The translations under genes and the position numbers were made by a program. A stretch of DNA of 64,000 nucleotides from Acidocella aquatica (GTDB taxonomy: Bacteria > Pseudomonadota > Alphaproteobacteria > Acetobacterales > Acetobacteraceae), in the NCBI RefSeq assembly GCF_030160635.1, contig NZ_BSOS01000090.1, positions 124,001-188,000 of the forward strand, given 5' to 3'. The notes under the pieces were generated by a model. That model did not search any database. It was not told where the DNA came from and worked only from the letters and a program-made list of their open reading frames with translations. Below, one piece after another: positions 26,079 to 34,883 of the stretch (positions are counted from its first letter, which is position 1; each line of letters opens with the position of its first letter).

Positions 26079-27461
26079 CTAAGCGAGATATTTATCAAGG
26101 GTCCGGGCGAAATGCCGCACGCGGCTTTCCTGATAATTGCCCAACTCCAACTTACGGTTCTTGGAGGCCTTCATGCCTTCCTGCACGAAGGGGAGATTGA
26201 ACATATCCTGGTCGAAAATGAATCCAAGCGTGCCAAGCTCAGGCGCATCGGCCCAGGCCTCATGCTCACCCAGCAAATGCATGGGCACGGCACGCGGCGG
26301 CGTCTCGCCGGCCGGCGCGCGGCTAAGGATTCGCACCTCCATCAGGCAACGCTCATGGCCAGGCCAAGGCCGCCAGCGATAGACGATATTGAGCGACCGT
26401 CCACCCCACGGCGAAAAATTAGGGAAAACATTATAGGTGAAAAGATCCACCATCTCCGTATCTGAGACGCCCGAGACATCATACCCAAGATCAGTCCCGT
26501 ATTGCTGGCGGTTAAATTCCGCCATGGCCTGGCGGGCGGTCTGGCCAGGTTTAACGATCACGCGCTCATAACCCGGCATCTTATCGAGCCCGGTGCGCTC
26601 GGCGGCGATATCGGCGATCTCCTGCTCGGTGAGCTTCCCCGCGGGAATATGGGGCGAATTGGTGATGTAGGGCGTCAGCGCGACATTCACATGATCGCCA
26701 TAGAGATTATATTTCGTGTTGGCATCCCCCAGGTAATCCATGAGCTGCGGATGCGTCTCTATCGTGTGCCAGGCTTCCATGAAGGCTTCCGCCGTCGTCT
26801 TCCAGTTGGCATCGACGACTTTGGCGACCCAAATAGACGTCCAGCATTGCTCCAGATGCCAATCCTTGAAATGCTCGGGCAGCGGGGCGAGATATTCCTC
26901 GATGCTCGGCCCCTCCTCGGCTTCGCGGATGAAAATAAAGCCCTGCCAGCGCGCCACCGTGGCCTCGGGCAACTGCATTTTTTCATCCGTCAGATGCGGA
27001 AAATCCCAGCGGCAGGGAATATCCTTGAGGCTGCCATCAATCTCCCAGGTGAAGGCATGGAAGGGGCATTTGAAATCGACCGCACACCCGTCCTCGGTGC
27101 GCAACTTGCGGCCCCGGTGCAGGCATACATTATAAAACGCCCGCACGCTGCCATCTGGCTGGCGCGTCACCAGGTAGGAGCGCCCAGCGTTTTCATACAC
27201 CACATAATCACCAGGATCAGGCAGCTCCTCCTCGCGCGCCGCGAACTGCCAGACCCGCGGCCACATCTTCTCACACTCGGCGCGGAAAACATCAGGGTTG
27301 ATGTAGCGGTCAACATCCAGCGGTTCGGAGCCGAGATCGACATAATCGTCGCGTTTCAGGAATTCAGGGGCGCCGCGCGTGTCGCTGGCCATCAAATCAT
27401 CCCAGGAAGTACCCGGGCAACGGGCCATGGCGGGCGGCGGAGAAGCGGTATCATCAGGCAC
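26079..27461 (-). CDS. Rieske non-heme iron oxygenase, alpha subunit
   Basis: This 460-residue protein has the N-terminal Rieske domain with Cys113-Leu-His115 and Cys132-Pro-Phe-His135. The C-terminal catalytic domain has iron ligands His232 and His237 in EAFMEAWHTIETH. The third ligand is expected to be a later Asp. It catalyses O2-dependent hydroxylation or dihydroxylation with electrons from a ferredoxin. The GTG start follows AAAGGAACGCCC. The next gene upstream is a paralog that shares an identical 183-base segment. The gap between them holds a TTGTATATAA site, so this gene probably has its own promoter. No beta subunit is nearby, suggesting an alpha-only oxygenase such as the carnitine/vanillate/ketosteroid types. 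Confidence 0.92.
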   Translation of the reverse strand: MPDDTASPPPAMARCPGTSWDDLMASDTRGAPEFLKRDDYVDLGSEPLDVDRYINPDVFRAECEKMWPRVWQFAAREEELPDPGDYVVYENAGRSYLVTRQPDGSVRAFYNVCLHRGRKLRTEDGCAVDFKCPFHAFTWEIDGSLKDIPCRWDFPHLTDEKMQLPEATVARWQGFIFIREAEEGPSIEEYLAPLPEHFKDWHLEQCWTSIWVAKVVDANWKTTAEAFMEAWHTIETHPQLMDYLGDANTKYNLYGDHVNVALTPYITNSPHIPAGKLTEQEIADIAAERTGLDKMPGYERVIVKPGQTARQAMAEFNRQQYGTDLGYDVSGVSDTEMVDLFTYNVFPNFSPWGGRSLNIVYRWRPWPGHERCLMEVRILSRAPAGETPPRAVPMHLLGEHEAWADAPELGTLGFIFDQDMFNLPFVQEGMKASKNRKLELGNYQESRVRHFARTLDKYLA

Positions 27462-27516
27462 GGGCGTTCCTTTCGGTATTTTTTATATGGCCTTATATTA
27501 CATATATAAGGACGTT

Positions 27517-27526
27517 TTGTATATAA
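27517..27526. promoter_or_regulatory. TTGTATATAA site upstream of the Rieske oxygenase gene
   Basis: TTGTATATAA lies 56 bases before the GTG start of the oxygenase at 27461, in a very AT-rich stretch (27475-27535). It differs from the perfect palindrome by one base pair. Its position overlaps where a core promoter would be, consistent with repression. Confidence 0.5.
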
Positions 27527-27535
27527 TTTTTCAAA

Positions 27536-28924
27536 TTATCCGGCGAGATAGTGGTCCATCGTCTGGGCGAAATGCCGGATGCGGACTTCCTGGTAATTTC
27601 CCAACTCTATCTTGCCGGTCTTGCTGGCCTCGCACCCGGCCTGCACCTGCGGCAAATTCCACATATCCTGGTCAAACACGCCCCCAAGCTGCCCCAGCGC
27701 CTCAACCGCCGCGAAGCCCTCGCCCGGCCCGAGCAGACGCATGGGCGGGCAACGTGGATGCGCCTCGCCGGCGGGGATTTTGCGCAGAAACCGCACCTCC
27801 ATGAGCGTGGCGCGATGATCCGGCCAGGGCCGGAAACGATAGACGATGTTGGGCATATGCCCGCCCCAGGGAGAGAAATTAGGAAAGACGTTGTAGACGA
27901 ATGCATCCAACATTTCCGCGTCGGAGGCCTCCGTATAATCGTAGCCGCATTGCTGCTGGAACATGCGGCGGTTCAGTTCGGCCACCGCCTCGCGCGCGCT
28001 CTGCCCATCGGCCAGTTCAATCGGCACCACCGGGTCACCCGGCCGCGCGTTATATTCCGCCAGACGCTCCGCCAGCCAGCGGTCGGAGGCAACGCCCTGA
28101 TCAAGATGCGGCGAGGGCGTGGCGAAAGGCGTGATGGCGAGGTTCACGTGCTCTCCCAACACATGGTAGGCGCTGTTGGCATCGCCGGTGAACGGCAGAA
28201 GCTGCTTGTGCGTCTCAAGCGAATGCCAGGCTTCGATAAAGGCCTCCAACACCGCCTTCCAGTTGGCGGCAATCACCTTGCCCACCCACAGCGTCGTCGC
28301 GCAACCCGCATGGTCCCAACGCGCGAACTCGCGTGGCAGCGGGTCGAGATATTCCTCAATGCCTGGCCCCTCCTCGGCCTCGCGCAAAAAGATATACCCA
28401 CCCCAGCGCGCCACCGTAGCCTGGGGCAGCTGCATTTTTTCAGCCGTCAGATGCCCAAAATCCCAGCGGCAGGGAATATCCTTGAGGCTGCCATCAATCT
28501 CCCAGGTGAAGGCATGGAAGGGGCATTTGAAATCGACCGCACACCCGTCCTCGGTGCGCAACTTGCGGCCCCGGTGCAGGCATACATTATAAAACGCCCG
28601 CACGCTGCCATCTGGCTGGCGCGTCACCAGGTAGGAGCGGCCTGCGTTTTCATACACCACATAATCACCAGGATCAGGCAGTTCCTCCTCGCGCGCCGCG
28701 AACTGCCACACCCGCGGCCACATCTTTTCACACTCGGCCCGGAAAACATCAGGGTTGACGTAGCGGTCAACATCCAGCGGCTCGGAGCCGAGATAGCGAT
28801 AACGGTCCGCACGCAAAAACGCCGGCACCGGGCGCGTGTCCCTGCCCAGCAAATCCACATAAGACAGGCCCGGACACCGCGCCCCGCCTGGCGGGGATTC
28901 GCAATTCTCATCAGTATGAATCAA
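27536..28924 (-). CDS. Rieske non-heme iron oxygenase, alpha subunit (tandem paralog)
   Basis: The 462-residue protein has Rieske ligands Cys115-His117 and Cys134-His137 and catalytic His pair in EAFIEAWHSLETH. The frame is open far upstream to 29425, but the homologous part begins near residue 1 if TTG 28924 is used. That start follows GGAAG and gives nearly the same length as the paralog (460). Residues about 50-150 are almost identical to the paralog, while the C-terminal catalytic half differs widely, so substrate range may differ while the electron-accepting domain is kept the same. It is divergent from a third oxygenase across the perfect TTTTGTATACAAAA palindrome. Confidence 0.88.
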   Translation of the reverse strand: MIHTDENCESPPGGARCPGLSYVDLLGRDTRPVPAFLRADRYRYLGSEPLDVDRYVNPDVFRAECEKMWPRVWQFAAREEELPDPGDYVVYENAGRSYLVTRQPDGSVRAFYNVCLHRGRKLRTEDGCAVDFKCPFHAFTWEIDGSLKDIPCRWDFGHLTAEKMQLPQATVARWGGYIFLREAEEGPGIEEYLDPLPREFARWDHAGCATTLWVGKVIAANWKAVLEAFIEAWHSLETHKQLLPFTGDANSAYHVLGEHVNLAITPFATPSPHLDQGVASDRWLAERLAEYNARPGDPVVPIELADGQSAREAVAELNRRMFQQQCGYDYTEASDAEMLDAFVYNVFPNFSPWGGHMPNIVYRFRPWPDHRATLMEVRFLRKIPAGEAHPRCPPMRLLGPGEGFAAVEALGQLGGVFDQDMWNLPQVQAGCEASKTGKIELGNYQEVRIRHFAQTMDHYLAG

Positions 28925-29007
28925 GATGTTTCTTCCGTTCTTGCGCCGGCGCCGCCCGGCATTTTTATTTGACGATTTACACGCAGTTAAATATAATACT
29001 AAAAGTC

Positions 29008-29021
29008 TTTTGTATACAAAA
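29008..29021. promoter_or_regulatory. Perfect palindrome TTTTGTATACAAAA
   Basis: A 14-base perfect dyad in the 141-base gap between two divergent Rieske oxygenase genes, 84 bases before one start and 45 bases before the other. It is the best copy of the motif shared by at least seven promoter regions here. It matches the FCD GntR operator form. Confidence 0.65.
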
Positions 29022-29065
29022 AATACGCCAGCCACTGGCGCACAAAGGAAGGAACACCGTCCAAG

Positions 29066-30241
29066 ATGAGCCTTATCCAAGCTTATGGGAACGCGGCGGA
29101 GGCGATGATCTCCTACGTTGACAACCACACCACCGACCTTGCCGGCAGCGTGATGCCCGTGCCGGTGAAAAACTACACCGATCCCGAGATTTTCGAGCGG
29201 GAGCTCGACCTCATCTTCAAGCGCCTGCCACTGCTCGCGGCGCTTACCATTGAGATGCCCAAGCCCGGCGATTTCAAGACGCTCTCGATGGTCGGCAAGC
29301 CCGTTCTCCTCACCCGTGGCAAGGATGGCGTGGCGCGCGCGTTCCTGAATGTTTGCACCCATCGCGGCAACAAGCTGGCCATGGAGAAAACCGGCAACTG
29401 CAGCCGTTTCTCCTGCGCCTATCATGCGTGGACCTACTCAAACGACGGGCGGCTGCTCGGCATTGCCGAGCGCGCCAAATTCGGCGAGGTCGATACCAGC
29501 ACCCTCAATCTTACCGCCCTGCCCTGCCAGGAAGTGGCCGGGCTGATCTTCGTGACCCTCACCCCTGGGGTAGAGATGGATATGCCAGCCTTCCTGGGCG
29601 GCATGCTCGAAGATCTCGAGGGGCAGAAATTCAAGGACTGGTATTATGTCGGCTCGAAGGAAATCGAGGGCGCCAACTGGAAGATCGCCTACGACGGCTA
29701 TCTTGAGGGATATCATTTCTCCGCCGCTCACCCCAAGACCATTGCCCCCCGCTCCTACACCAACATCATGCATTTTGATATTTTCGGCCCGCATATGCGC
29801 GTCGGCTACCCAACCTTCAGTATCGGCAAGCTGAAGGATTTGCCGCGCGAGGAATGGGGGCAGCATGAAAACGACGGTTATGATTTCGTGCGCACGCTCT
29901 TCCCCAATGTCTCGATTTTCGTGGCCCCGGAGCTGACACAAATCGCCCAGCTTCTGCCCGGCCCCACCGCGGCCGAAAATCGCACGGTTCTGCATTATCT
30001 CGCCAAAGTCGCGCCCGTGAACGAGGAAGAAGAGGCGCGGCTGCAGAGTTTCAGCCAGTTCATCCGCGATGTGGTGAACGAGGAGGATTACATGCTGGGC
30101 TTGAAGGTGCAGGAGGGGCTGGCCTCCGGCGCGCTCGACCATGTCGTGTTCGGGCGCAACGAGCGCGGCAACCAGGTGTTTCATAAATGGGTCGATTATT
30201 ACCTGCGTAACGACCCCACCGCCCCGCGGCCCAACCCGTAA
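29066..30241 (+). CDS. Rieske non-heme iron oxygenase, alpha subunit
   Basis: The 391-residue protein has Cys97-Thr-His99 and Cys117-Ala-Tyr-His120 as Rieske ligands and the catalytic motif DGYLEGYHFSAAHP with two iron-binding His. It belongs to a different branch from the two neighbours: it is 70 residues shorter and has WTYSNDGRLLG after the Rieske site. GGAAGGA precedes the ATG by about 12 bases. A hydrophobic stretch PLLAALTIEMPKPGDF resembles the start of aromatic-ring-type alpha subunits. Its own promoter carries the perfect palindrome shared with the opposite gene. The SDR at 30366 follows after 124 bases. Confidence 0.91.
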   Translation: MSLIQAYGNAAEAMISYVDNHTTDLAGSVMPVPVKNYTDPEIFERELDLIFKRLPLLAALTIEMPKPGDFKTLSMVGKPVLLTRGKDGVARAFLNVCTHRGNKLAMEKTGNCSRFSCAYHAWTYSNDGRLLGIAERAKFGEVDTSTLNLTALPCQEVAGLIFVTLTPGVEMDMPAFLGGMLEDLEGQKFKDWYYVGSKEIEGANWKIAYDGYLEGYHFSAAHPKTIAPRSYTNIMHFDIFGPHMRVGYPTFSIGKLKDLPREEWGQHENDGYDFVRTLFPNVSIFVAPELTQIAQLLPGPTAAENRTVLHYLAKVAPVNEEEEARLQSFSQFIRDVVNEEDYMLGLKVQEGLASGALDHVVFGRNERGNQVFHKWVDYYLRNDPTAPRPNP

Positions 30242-30340
30242 GCCGCCGCGCCTCCCGCCTCCGGCGCGCGCAGGGCCGGAGGCGGTCGCGCCGGTGCGCG
30301 AACGGGGTTGCGTGGAGGCGCGACATCCAGCATATTAAAT

Positions 30341-30347
30341 TATACAA
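30341..30347. promoter_or_regulatory. TATACAA half site before the SDR gene
   Basis: AAATTATACAAAT surrounds a TATACAA half site 19 bases before the SDR ATG at 30366. It is one arm of the shared palindrome and would overlap the ribosome-binding region. As a single half site it is weaker evidence than the copies at 27.5, 29.0 and 43.1 kb. Confidence 0.35.
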
Positions 30348-30365
30348 ATAACAGGAATTTTTATA

Positions 30366-31085
30366 ATGGGGAAACTCGACGGCAAAGTCGTGCTCATTAC
30401 CGGCTCAGCGGGCGGCATCGGCGCCGCCACAGCGAAATTGTTCGCCAGCCAGGGCGCGCATCTCGTCCTGGCCGATGTGGCGCCGCTCCCCGCCGCGCCT
30501 GATCTGTTGACGCTCCATCTGGACGTCACCGATGAAGCCGGCTGGACCGCGGCGATAGACCAAGCCGTCAAGCGTTTCGGACGGCTGGATGTGCTGATGA
30601 ACAACGCCGGAATCTTTAAAATGGCGCCGTTGGAGGAAACCAGCGTCGCCATGTTCGAGCAGACCGTGCGCATCAACCAGCTTGGCGTGTTTCTCGGCAT
30701 GCGCGCGGCCGCGCCGGTGATGAAGGCGCAAGGCGCTGGCAGCATCATCAATGTCTCATCGGTCGGCGGGCTGGTCGGCTCACCCAACAACATCGCCTAT
30801 TCCGGCACAAAATGGGCGGTGCGCGGCATGACCAAATGCGCCGCCACCGAGTTGGCGCCCTTCAAGGTGCGGGTCAACTCCATCCATCCCGGCGGCGTGG
30901 ATACGCCAATGCTCACCGCCCAGTTCCAGGGCGCGGCGCTGGCCGGCGTTGCCGCCGGCACCCCGCTCGGCCGCCTCGCCACGGCCGAGGATGTGGCCGC
31001 CATGGCGCTGTTCCTCGCCTCGGACGACAGCAGCTATTCAACCGGCTCGGAGTTTGTCTGCGACGGCGGCATGTCGATGGCCTGA
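30366..31085 (+). CDS. SDR family oxidoreductase
   Basis: The 239-residue classical SDR has TGSAGGIG (12-19), NNAG (79-82), Ser131/132, Tyr145 and Lys149 (YSGTK), and the C-terminal STGSEFVCDGGMSMA. It resembles 3-alpha/20-beta-hydroxysteroid dehydrogenases (FabG-like), which act on cyclic alcohols and ketones. Asp37 in LVLADV after beta2 indicates NAD preference. It begins a plus-strand run of three SDRs, an acyl-CoA dehydrogenase and a kinase-like gene with gaps of 1-32 bases, likely one operon. The steroid-like resemblance is from family blocks only. Confidence 0.91.
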   Translation: MGKLDGKVVLITGSAGGIGAATAKLFASQGAHLVLADVAPLPAAPDLLTLHLDVTDEAGWTAAIDQAVKRFGRLDVLMNNAGIFKMAPLEETSVAMFEQTVRINQLGVFLGMRAAAPVMKAQGAGSIINVSSVGGLVGSPNNIAYSGTKWAVRGMTKCAATELAPFKVRVNSIHPGGVDTPMLTAQFQGAALAGVAAGTPLGRLATAEDVAAMALFLASDDSSYSTGSEFVCDGGMSMA

Positions 31086-31117
31086 ACGGCCCAACATAAA
31101 ATTCAGATGAGGGTGAA

Positions 31118-31867
31118 ATGATGATGCTGACAGGAAAAGTGGCGCTGGTGACCGGCGCTGGCGCGGGAATTGGCCGGGCCATCGCCGAGAGCTACGCGCG
31201 CGAGGGCGCCCGGCTGGTGATCTCGGATGTGAATGCGGCGCTGGGTGCCGAGACCGTGGCCACGATTGAGGCGCTGGGCGGACAGGCCGTTTTCGTGAAG
31301 GCCGACGTCGCCGAGGCAGCGGGGCATGTGGCGCTGGTTGCCGCGGCGCATCAGCATTTCGGCGCGCTGCACATTGCCTGCAACAACGCCGGCATCGCCG
31401 GGGGCGGGCGCGCGCTTACCGAGACCACCGATGAAGACTGGGGCCGCGTGATCGCGGTCAACCTCACCGGCGTGTTCCTCGGCATGCGGGCGCAAATCCC
31501 CGCCATCGCGGCCGCCGGGGGCGGGGCCATCGTCAATATCGCCAGCGTCCTCGGCAGCGTCGCCATCCCCAATTCCGCCCCTTATGTCGCCTCCAAGCAT
31601 GGCTGCGTCGGGCTCACCCGCGCCGCGGCGCTGGAAGCCGCCGGGCAGAAGGTGCGGGTGAATGCCGTCGGGCCGGGTTTCATCGCCACCCCCATGGCCG
31701 CCAAGCTCGATCAGGCGAGCATTGACGCTATCGCCGCCAAGCACGCCCTCGGGCGTTGGGGGACCGCGCAAGAGATCGCCGAAGTGGCGCTGTGGCTCGC
31801 CTCCGACAAGGCGAGCTTCGTCACCGGCGCCTATTACACCGCCGACGGCGGCTACTCGGCTCAATAG
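31118..31867 (+). CDS. SDR family oxidoreductase
   Basis: The 249-residue SDR has TGAGAGIG (12-19), NNAG (89-92), Ser143, Tyr156 and Lys160 (YVASK), and ends TGAYYTADGGYSAQ. Asp37 after the second strand (LVISDV) suggests NAD. The blocks ALTETTDEDWGRVIAVNLTGVFLGM are typical of FabG-like enzymes of alcohol/ketone catabolism. Three consecutive Met codons at the start leave a small ambiguity; AGGG sits five bases before the first. It is the second SDR of the run and ends one base before the next GTG start, so translation of the pair is probably coupled. Confidence 0.91.
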   Translation: MMMLTGKVALVTGAGAGIGRAIAESYAREGARLVISDVNAALGAETVATIEALGGQAVFVKADVAEAAGHVALVAAAHQHFGALHIACNNAGIAGGGRALTETTDEDWGRVIAVNLTGVFLGMRAQIPAIAAAGGGAIVNIASVLGSVAIPNSAPYVASKHGCVGLTRAAALEAAGQKVRVNAVGPGFIATPMAAKLDQASIDAIAAKHALGRWGTAQEIAEVALWLASDKASFVTGAYYTADGGYSAQ

Positions 31868-31868
31868 C

Positions 31869-32624
31869 GTGAACACGCTCTTCGGCCTCTCCGGCAAAAC
31901 GGTGCTGGTAACCGGCGCCTCCTCGGGGCTTGGCGCGCATTTCGCCACCGTTCTGGCCAAGGCGGGGGCCAACCTCATCCTCGCGGCGCGGCGCCAGGGC
32001 GCGCTGGAGGAGACCGCCGAAGCCGCGCGCCGCCTTGGCGCCACGGTCACCGCCGTACCGGTGGATGTCACCTCCTCAGCCTCGGTGGCGGCACTCGCCC
32101 CGGCCATCGCGCAGGTGGACGTGCTGATCAACAACGCCGGCATCGTGCGCAGCGCCCCCGCACTGGCCCAGACCGAAGAGGACTGGGACACGGTGATCGA
32201 CACCAACCTCAAAGGCATGTTCCTCGTCGCGCAGGCAGCGGCACGGGCGATGAAGGCGCATGGGCGCGGCGGGGCCATCGTCAACATCGCCTCCATCCTG
32301 GGGCTGCGCCAGGCGGGCGGTGTGGCGCCCTATGCCATCTCGAAGGCGGGCGTGGTGCAGATGACCAAAACCCTCGCCCTGGAGCTGGCGCGCTACAATA
32401 TCCGCGTGAACGCCCTGGCGCCGGGCTATCTGGACACCGCGCTCAATCGCGAATTCTGGGAAACCGAGACCGGCCAGGCGCTGATCCGGCGCATTCCCGC
32501 CCGCCGCCTCGGCCAGCCCGCGGAGCTTGACGGGCCGCTGCTGCTGCTGGCTTCCGAGGCGTCGGCCTATATGAGCGGCGCGGTGCTCGCCGTCGATGGC
32601 GGACACCTCGTCAACACGTTGTAA
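31869..32624 (+). CDS. SDR family oxidoreductase
   Basis: The 251-residue SDR has TGASSGLG (15-22), NNAG (88-91), Ser142, Tyr155 and Lys159 (YAISK), and AVDGGHL at the C terminus. After strand two it has ARRQ rather than an acidic residue, which suggests NADP use, unlike its two SDR neighbours. GTG at 31869 is taken as start because the SDR fold begins seven residues later and no ATG exists nearby. It directly follows the previous SDR and is 12 bases before the acyl-CoA dehydrogenase. With LvaD-like SDRs next to kinase/dehydrogenase pairs in mind, one of these three may act on a hydroxyacyl-CoA. Confidence 0.9.
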   Translation: MNTLFGLSGKTVLVTGASSGLGAHFATVLAKAGANLILAARRQGALEETAEAARRLGATVTAVPVDVTSSASVAALAPAIAQVDVLINNAGIVRSAPALAQTEEDWDTVIDTNLKGMFLVAQAAARAMKAHGRGGAIVNIASILGLRQAGGVAPYAISKAGVVQMTKTLALELARYNIRVNALAPGYLDTALNREFWETETGQALIRRIPARRLGQPAELDGPLLLLASEASAYMSGAVLAVDGGHLVNTL

Positions 32625-32636
32625 GGAGTTAATCGG

Positions 32637-33818
32637 ATGTCCAACCCAGACCCCGAACTGACCGCAAGGCTGACGCGCGATGTCGAGCGCTTCGTGCGCG
32701 AGGTGGTGATCCCCTATGAGACAGACCCGCGCCGCGGCCCGCACGGCCCGCTCGATTCACTGGTGATGGAGCTGCGCGAGAAAGCCCGCGCGGCCGGGGT
32801 GCTCACCCCGCATATCCGCCCCGGCGGCGCGCATCTCACCCAGCGTGAAACCGCCGCCATCCTCAAAAAATCCGGCCTCTCGCCGCTCGGCCCGCTGGCC
32901 TGCAACACCGCGGCCCCCGATGAAGGCAACATGTTCCTCATGGGCCGCGTGGCCAGCGCCGCGCAAAAAGCGGAGTTTCTGCAGCCCGTCGTTGAGGGGC
33001 GGGCGCGCTCAGCCTTCCTGATGACCGAACCCGCTGCCGAGGGCGGCGCCGGCTCCGACCCCTCGATGCTCAAAACCCACGCGGTGCGCGCGGGCGATGA
33101 ATGGGTCATCAACGGCCGCAAGGCCTTCATCACCGGGTTTGATGGCGCGCATACCGGCATCGTCATGGCCCGCACGCGCGATGGCGAGCGCCCGGCCGCG
33201 ACCATGTTCCTCGTCAGGCTCCCGCACCCGGCCATCAGCATCGAGCGCATTCTGGACACCATCGACAGCTCCATGCCCGGCGGCCATGCGGTGCTCAACA
33301 TCGAGAATCTGCGCGTCCCGGCCGCCAATGTTCTGGGCGAGGTGGACGAGGGCTTCAAATACGCCCAGGTCCGCCTCTCGCCCGCGCGGCTTTCGCATTG
33401 CATGCGCTGGTGGGGCGCCGCCGCGCGCGCGCAGGAGATCGCCAGCCAATACGCCTGCACGCGCGAGGCGTTCGGTAAGAAGCTCATCGAGCATGAGGGC
33501 GTGGGCTTCATGCTGGCGGAGAACCTCATCGCGCTGAAACAGGCGGAGCTGATGATCGATTGGTGCGCCGATGTGCTCGATACCGGCGAATCCGGCACGG
33601 TGGAAAGTTCCATGACCAAGGTTGCGGTCTCGGAACTACTCTTTGCCATCGCCGATCGCTGCGTCCAGGTGATGGGCGGCACCGGCGTCACCGGGGATAC
33701 GATCGTCGAGCAGGTATTCCGTGAAATCCGCGCCTTCCGGATTTATGACGGCCCGACCGAGGTGCATAAATGGTCTCTCGCGCGCAAAATCCGGCGCGAC
33801 CACGCGAAGCGGCCATGA
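32637..33818 (+). CDS. Acyl-CoA dehydrogenase (ACAD10/11- or LvaC-like)
   Basis: The 393-residue flavoprotein has FAD-binding FLMTEPAAEGGAGSDPSML and the C-terminal RIYDGPTEVHKWSLARKI with the catalytic Glu375 at the position used by short/medium-chain and ACAD10/11-type enzymes. The R-CMRWWG block (RLSHCMRWWGAAARAQE) is also typical of ACAD10/11. AAGGAG eight bases upstream fixes the ATG. It overlaps the next gene, a phosphotransferase, by four bases. In animals both activities are fused in ACAD10/ACAD11, and in Pseudomonas LvaA/LvaC they phosphorylate a 4-hydroxyacyl-CoA and eliminate the phosphate. The same reaction is inferred here. Confidence 0.9.
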   Translation: MSNPDPELTARLTRDVERFVREVVIPYETDPRRGPHGPLDSLVMELREKARAAGVLTPHIRPGGAHLTQRETAAILKKSGLSPLGPLACNTAAPDEGNMFLMGRVASAAQKAEFLQPVVEGRARSAFLMTEPAAEGGAGSDPSMLKTHAVRAGDEWVINGRKAFITGFDGAHTGIVMARTRDGERPAATMFLVRLPHPAISIERILDTIDSSMPGGHAVLNIENLRVPAANVLGEVDEGFKYAQVRLSPARLSHCMRWWGAAARAQEIASQYACTREAFGKKLIEHEGVGFMLAENLIALKQAELMIDWCADVLDTGESGTVESSMTKVAVSELLFAIADRCVQVMGGTGVTGDTIVEQVFREIRAFRIYDGPTEVHKWSLARKIRRDHAKRP

Positions 33819-34864
33819 GCGGGACCGAAAACGAGGGCACCACCGCGGTCCGCCCCGGCTTCGGCTTCGATGAAGCCCGTCTGGCCGGGTGGATGGAAGC
33901 GCATGTCGAGGGATTTTCCGGGCCGCTCAGCGTGCGCCAGTTCAAGGGCGGGCAGTCCAACCCCACCTACCAGCTCGTCACCCCCGGGCGGCGCTATGTG
34001 CTGCGCCGCAAGCCGCCGGGGCAGTTGCTCAAGGGCGCCCACGCGGTGGAGCGCGAGGCGCGGGTGCTGAGCGCGCTATCTGGCTCCGGCCTGCCGGTGC
34101 CCCGCGTCTTTGGCCTCTGCACCGATGAGAGCGTGATCGGCACCTGGTTTTTCATCATGGAGATGGTGGAAGGGCGTATCTTCTGGGACGCGACCTTCCC
34201 CGATGTTTCGCGCGCATCCCGCCCCGCCTATTTCGCCGCGATGAACGGCGCCATCGCAGCACTCCACAAGGCCGATTACATGGCGCTCGGGCTGGGCGAT
34301 TTCGGCCGCACCGGGAATTATTTCTCCCGCCAGATTGAACGCTGGGCCGGGCAGTATGAGGCAGACCATGAGGCCGGGCGCGACGCCAACATGGACCGGC
34401 TGATCAGCTGGCTGCGCGCCCATATCCCCGCTGACGACACCACCAGCCTGGTGCATGGCGATTTCCGGTGCGACAACATGATCTTCCACCCCACCGAGCC
34501 TCGCGTGCTCGCCGTGCTGGACTGGGAGCTCTCAACCCTCGGCCACCCGCTGGCTGATTTCGCTTATCACGCCATGATGTACCGCATGCCGCCGCATATC
34601 GTGGCGGGGCTGAAGGGTGCTGATCTCGCCGCGCTCAACATTCCCTCCGAGGAAGACTACATCGCTGCCTATTGCGCCAATACCGGGCGCGCGGGCATCC
34701 CGGATTACAAATTCTACGCGGCGTTCTCGTTCTTTCGCATCGCGGCGATTTTCCACGGGGTGAAGGGGCGCGTGCTGCGCGGCACGGCGGCCTCAGCGCA
34801 GGCGCTGGAGCGGGTGCAGGTGTTGCCCGAGCTCATGGCCCTGGCCTGGGCGCAGGCGGCCTGA
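33815..34864 (+). CDS. Phosphotransferase, APH family (ACAD10/11 kinase- or LvaA-like)
   Basis: The 349-residue protein is an aminoglycoside-phosphotransferase-fold kinase. It has the loop GGQSNPTYQL (45-54), YVLRRKPPGQLL around the ATP-binding Lys, the catalytic HGDFRCDN (His214, Asp216, Asn221) and the metal-binding Asp236 in VLDWELSTLGHP. It resembles the kinase half of ACAD10/11 and LvaA, which phosphorylate the 4-hydroxyl of acyl-CoA. The ATG overlaps the TGA of the acyl-CoA dehydrogenase (ATGA, 33815-33818), and an upstream in-frame codon inside that gene is rejected. It closes the operon that begins at 30366. Confidence 0.9.
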   Translation: MSGTENEGTTAVRPGFGFDEARLAGWMEAHVEGFSGPLSVRQFKGGQSNPTYQLVTPGRRYVLRRKPPGQLLKGAHAVEREARVLSALSGSGLPVPRVFGLCTDESVIGTWFFIMEMVEGRIFWDATFPDVSRASRPAYFAAMNGAIAALHKADYMALGLGDFGRTGNYFSRQIERWAGQYEADHEAGRDANMDRLISWLRAHIPADDTTSLVHGDFRCDNMIFHPTEPRVLAVLDWELSTLGHPLADFAYHAMMYRMPPHIVAGLKGADLAALNIPSEEDYIAAYCANTGRAGIPDYKFYAAFSFFRIAAIFHGVKGRVLRGTAASAQALERVQVLPELMALAWAQAA

Positions 34865-34883
34865 GCCGCCTGCCCCGCCTGCC

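Noticed and set aside
27551-28972. Plus-strand open frame of 473 codons opposite the second oxygenase
   Set aside because: The minus strand has a full Rieske oxygenase; the shadow repeats in the paralog only because the DNA is identical.
28925-29425. Longer N terminus of the second Rieske oxygenase
   Set aside because: The extra residues overlap the divergent oxygenase and the shared promoter; the paralog is 460 residues long and TTG 28924 with GGAAG fits.
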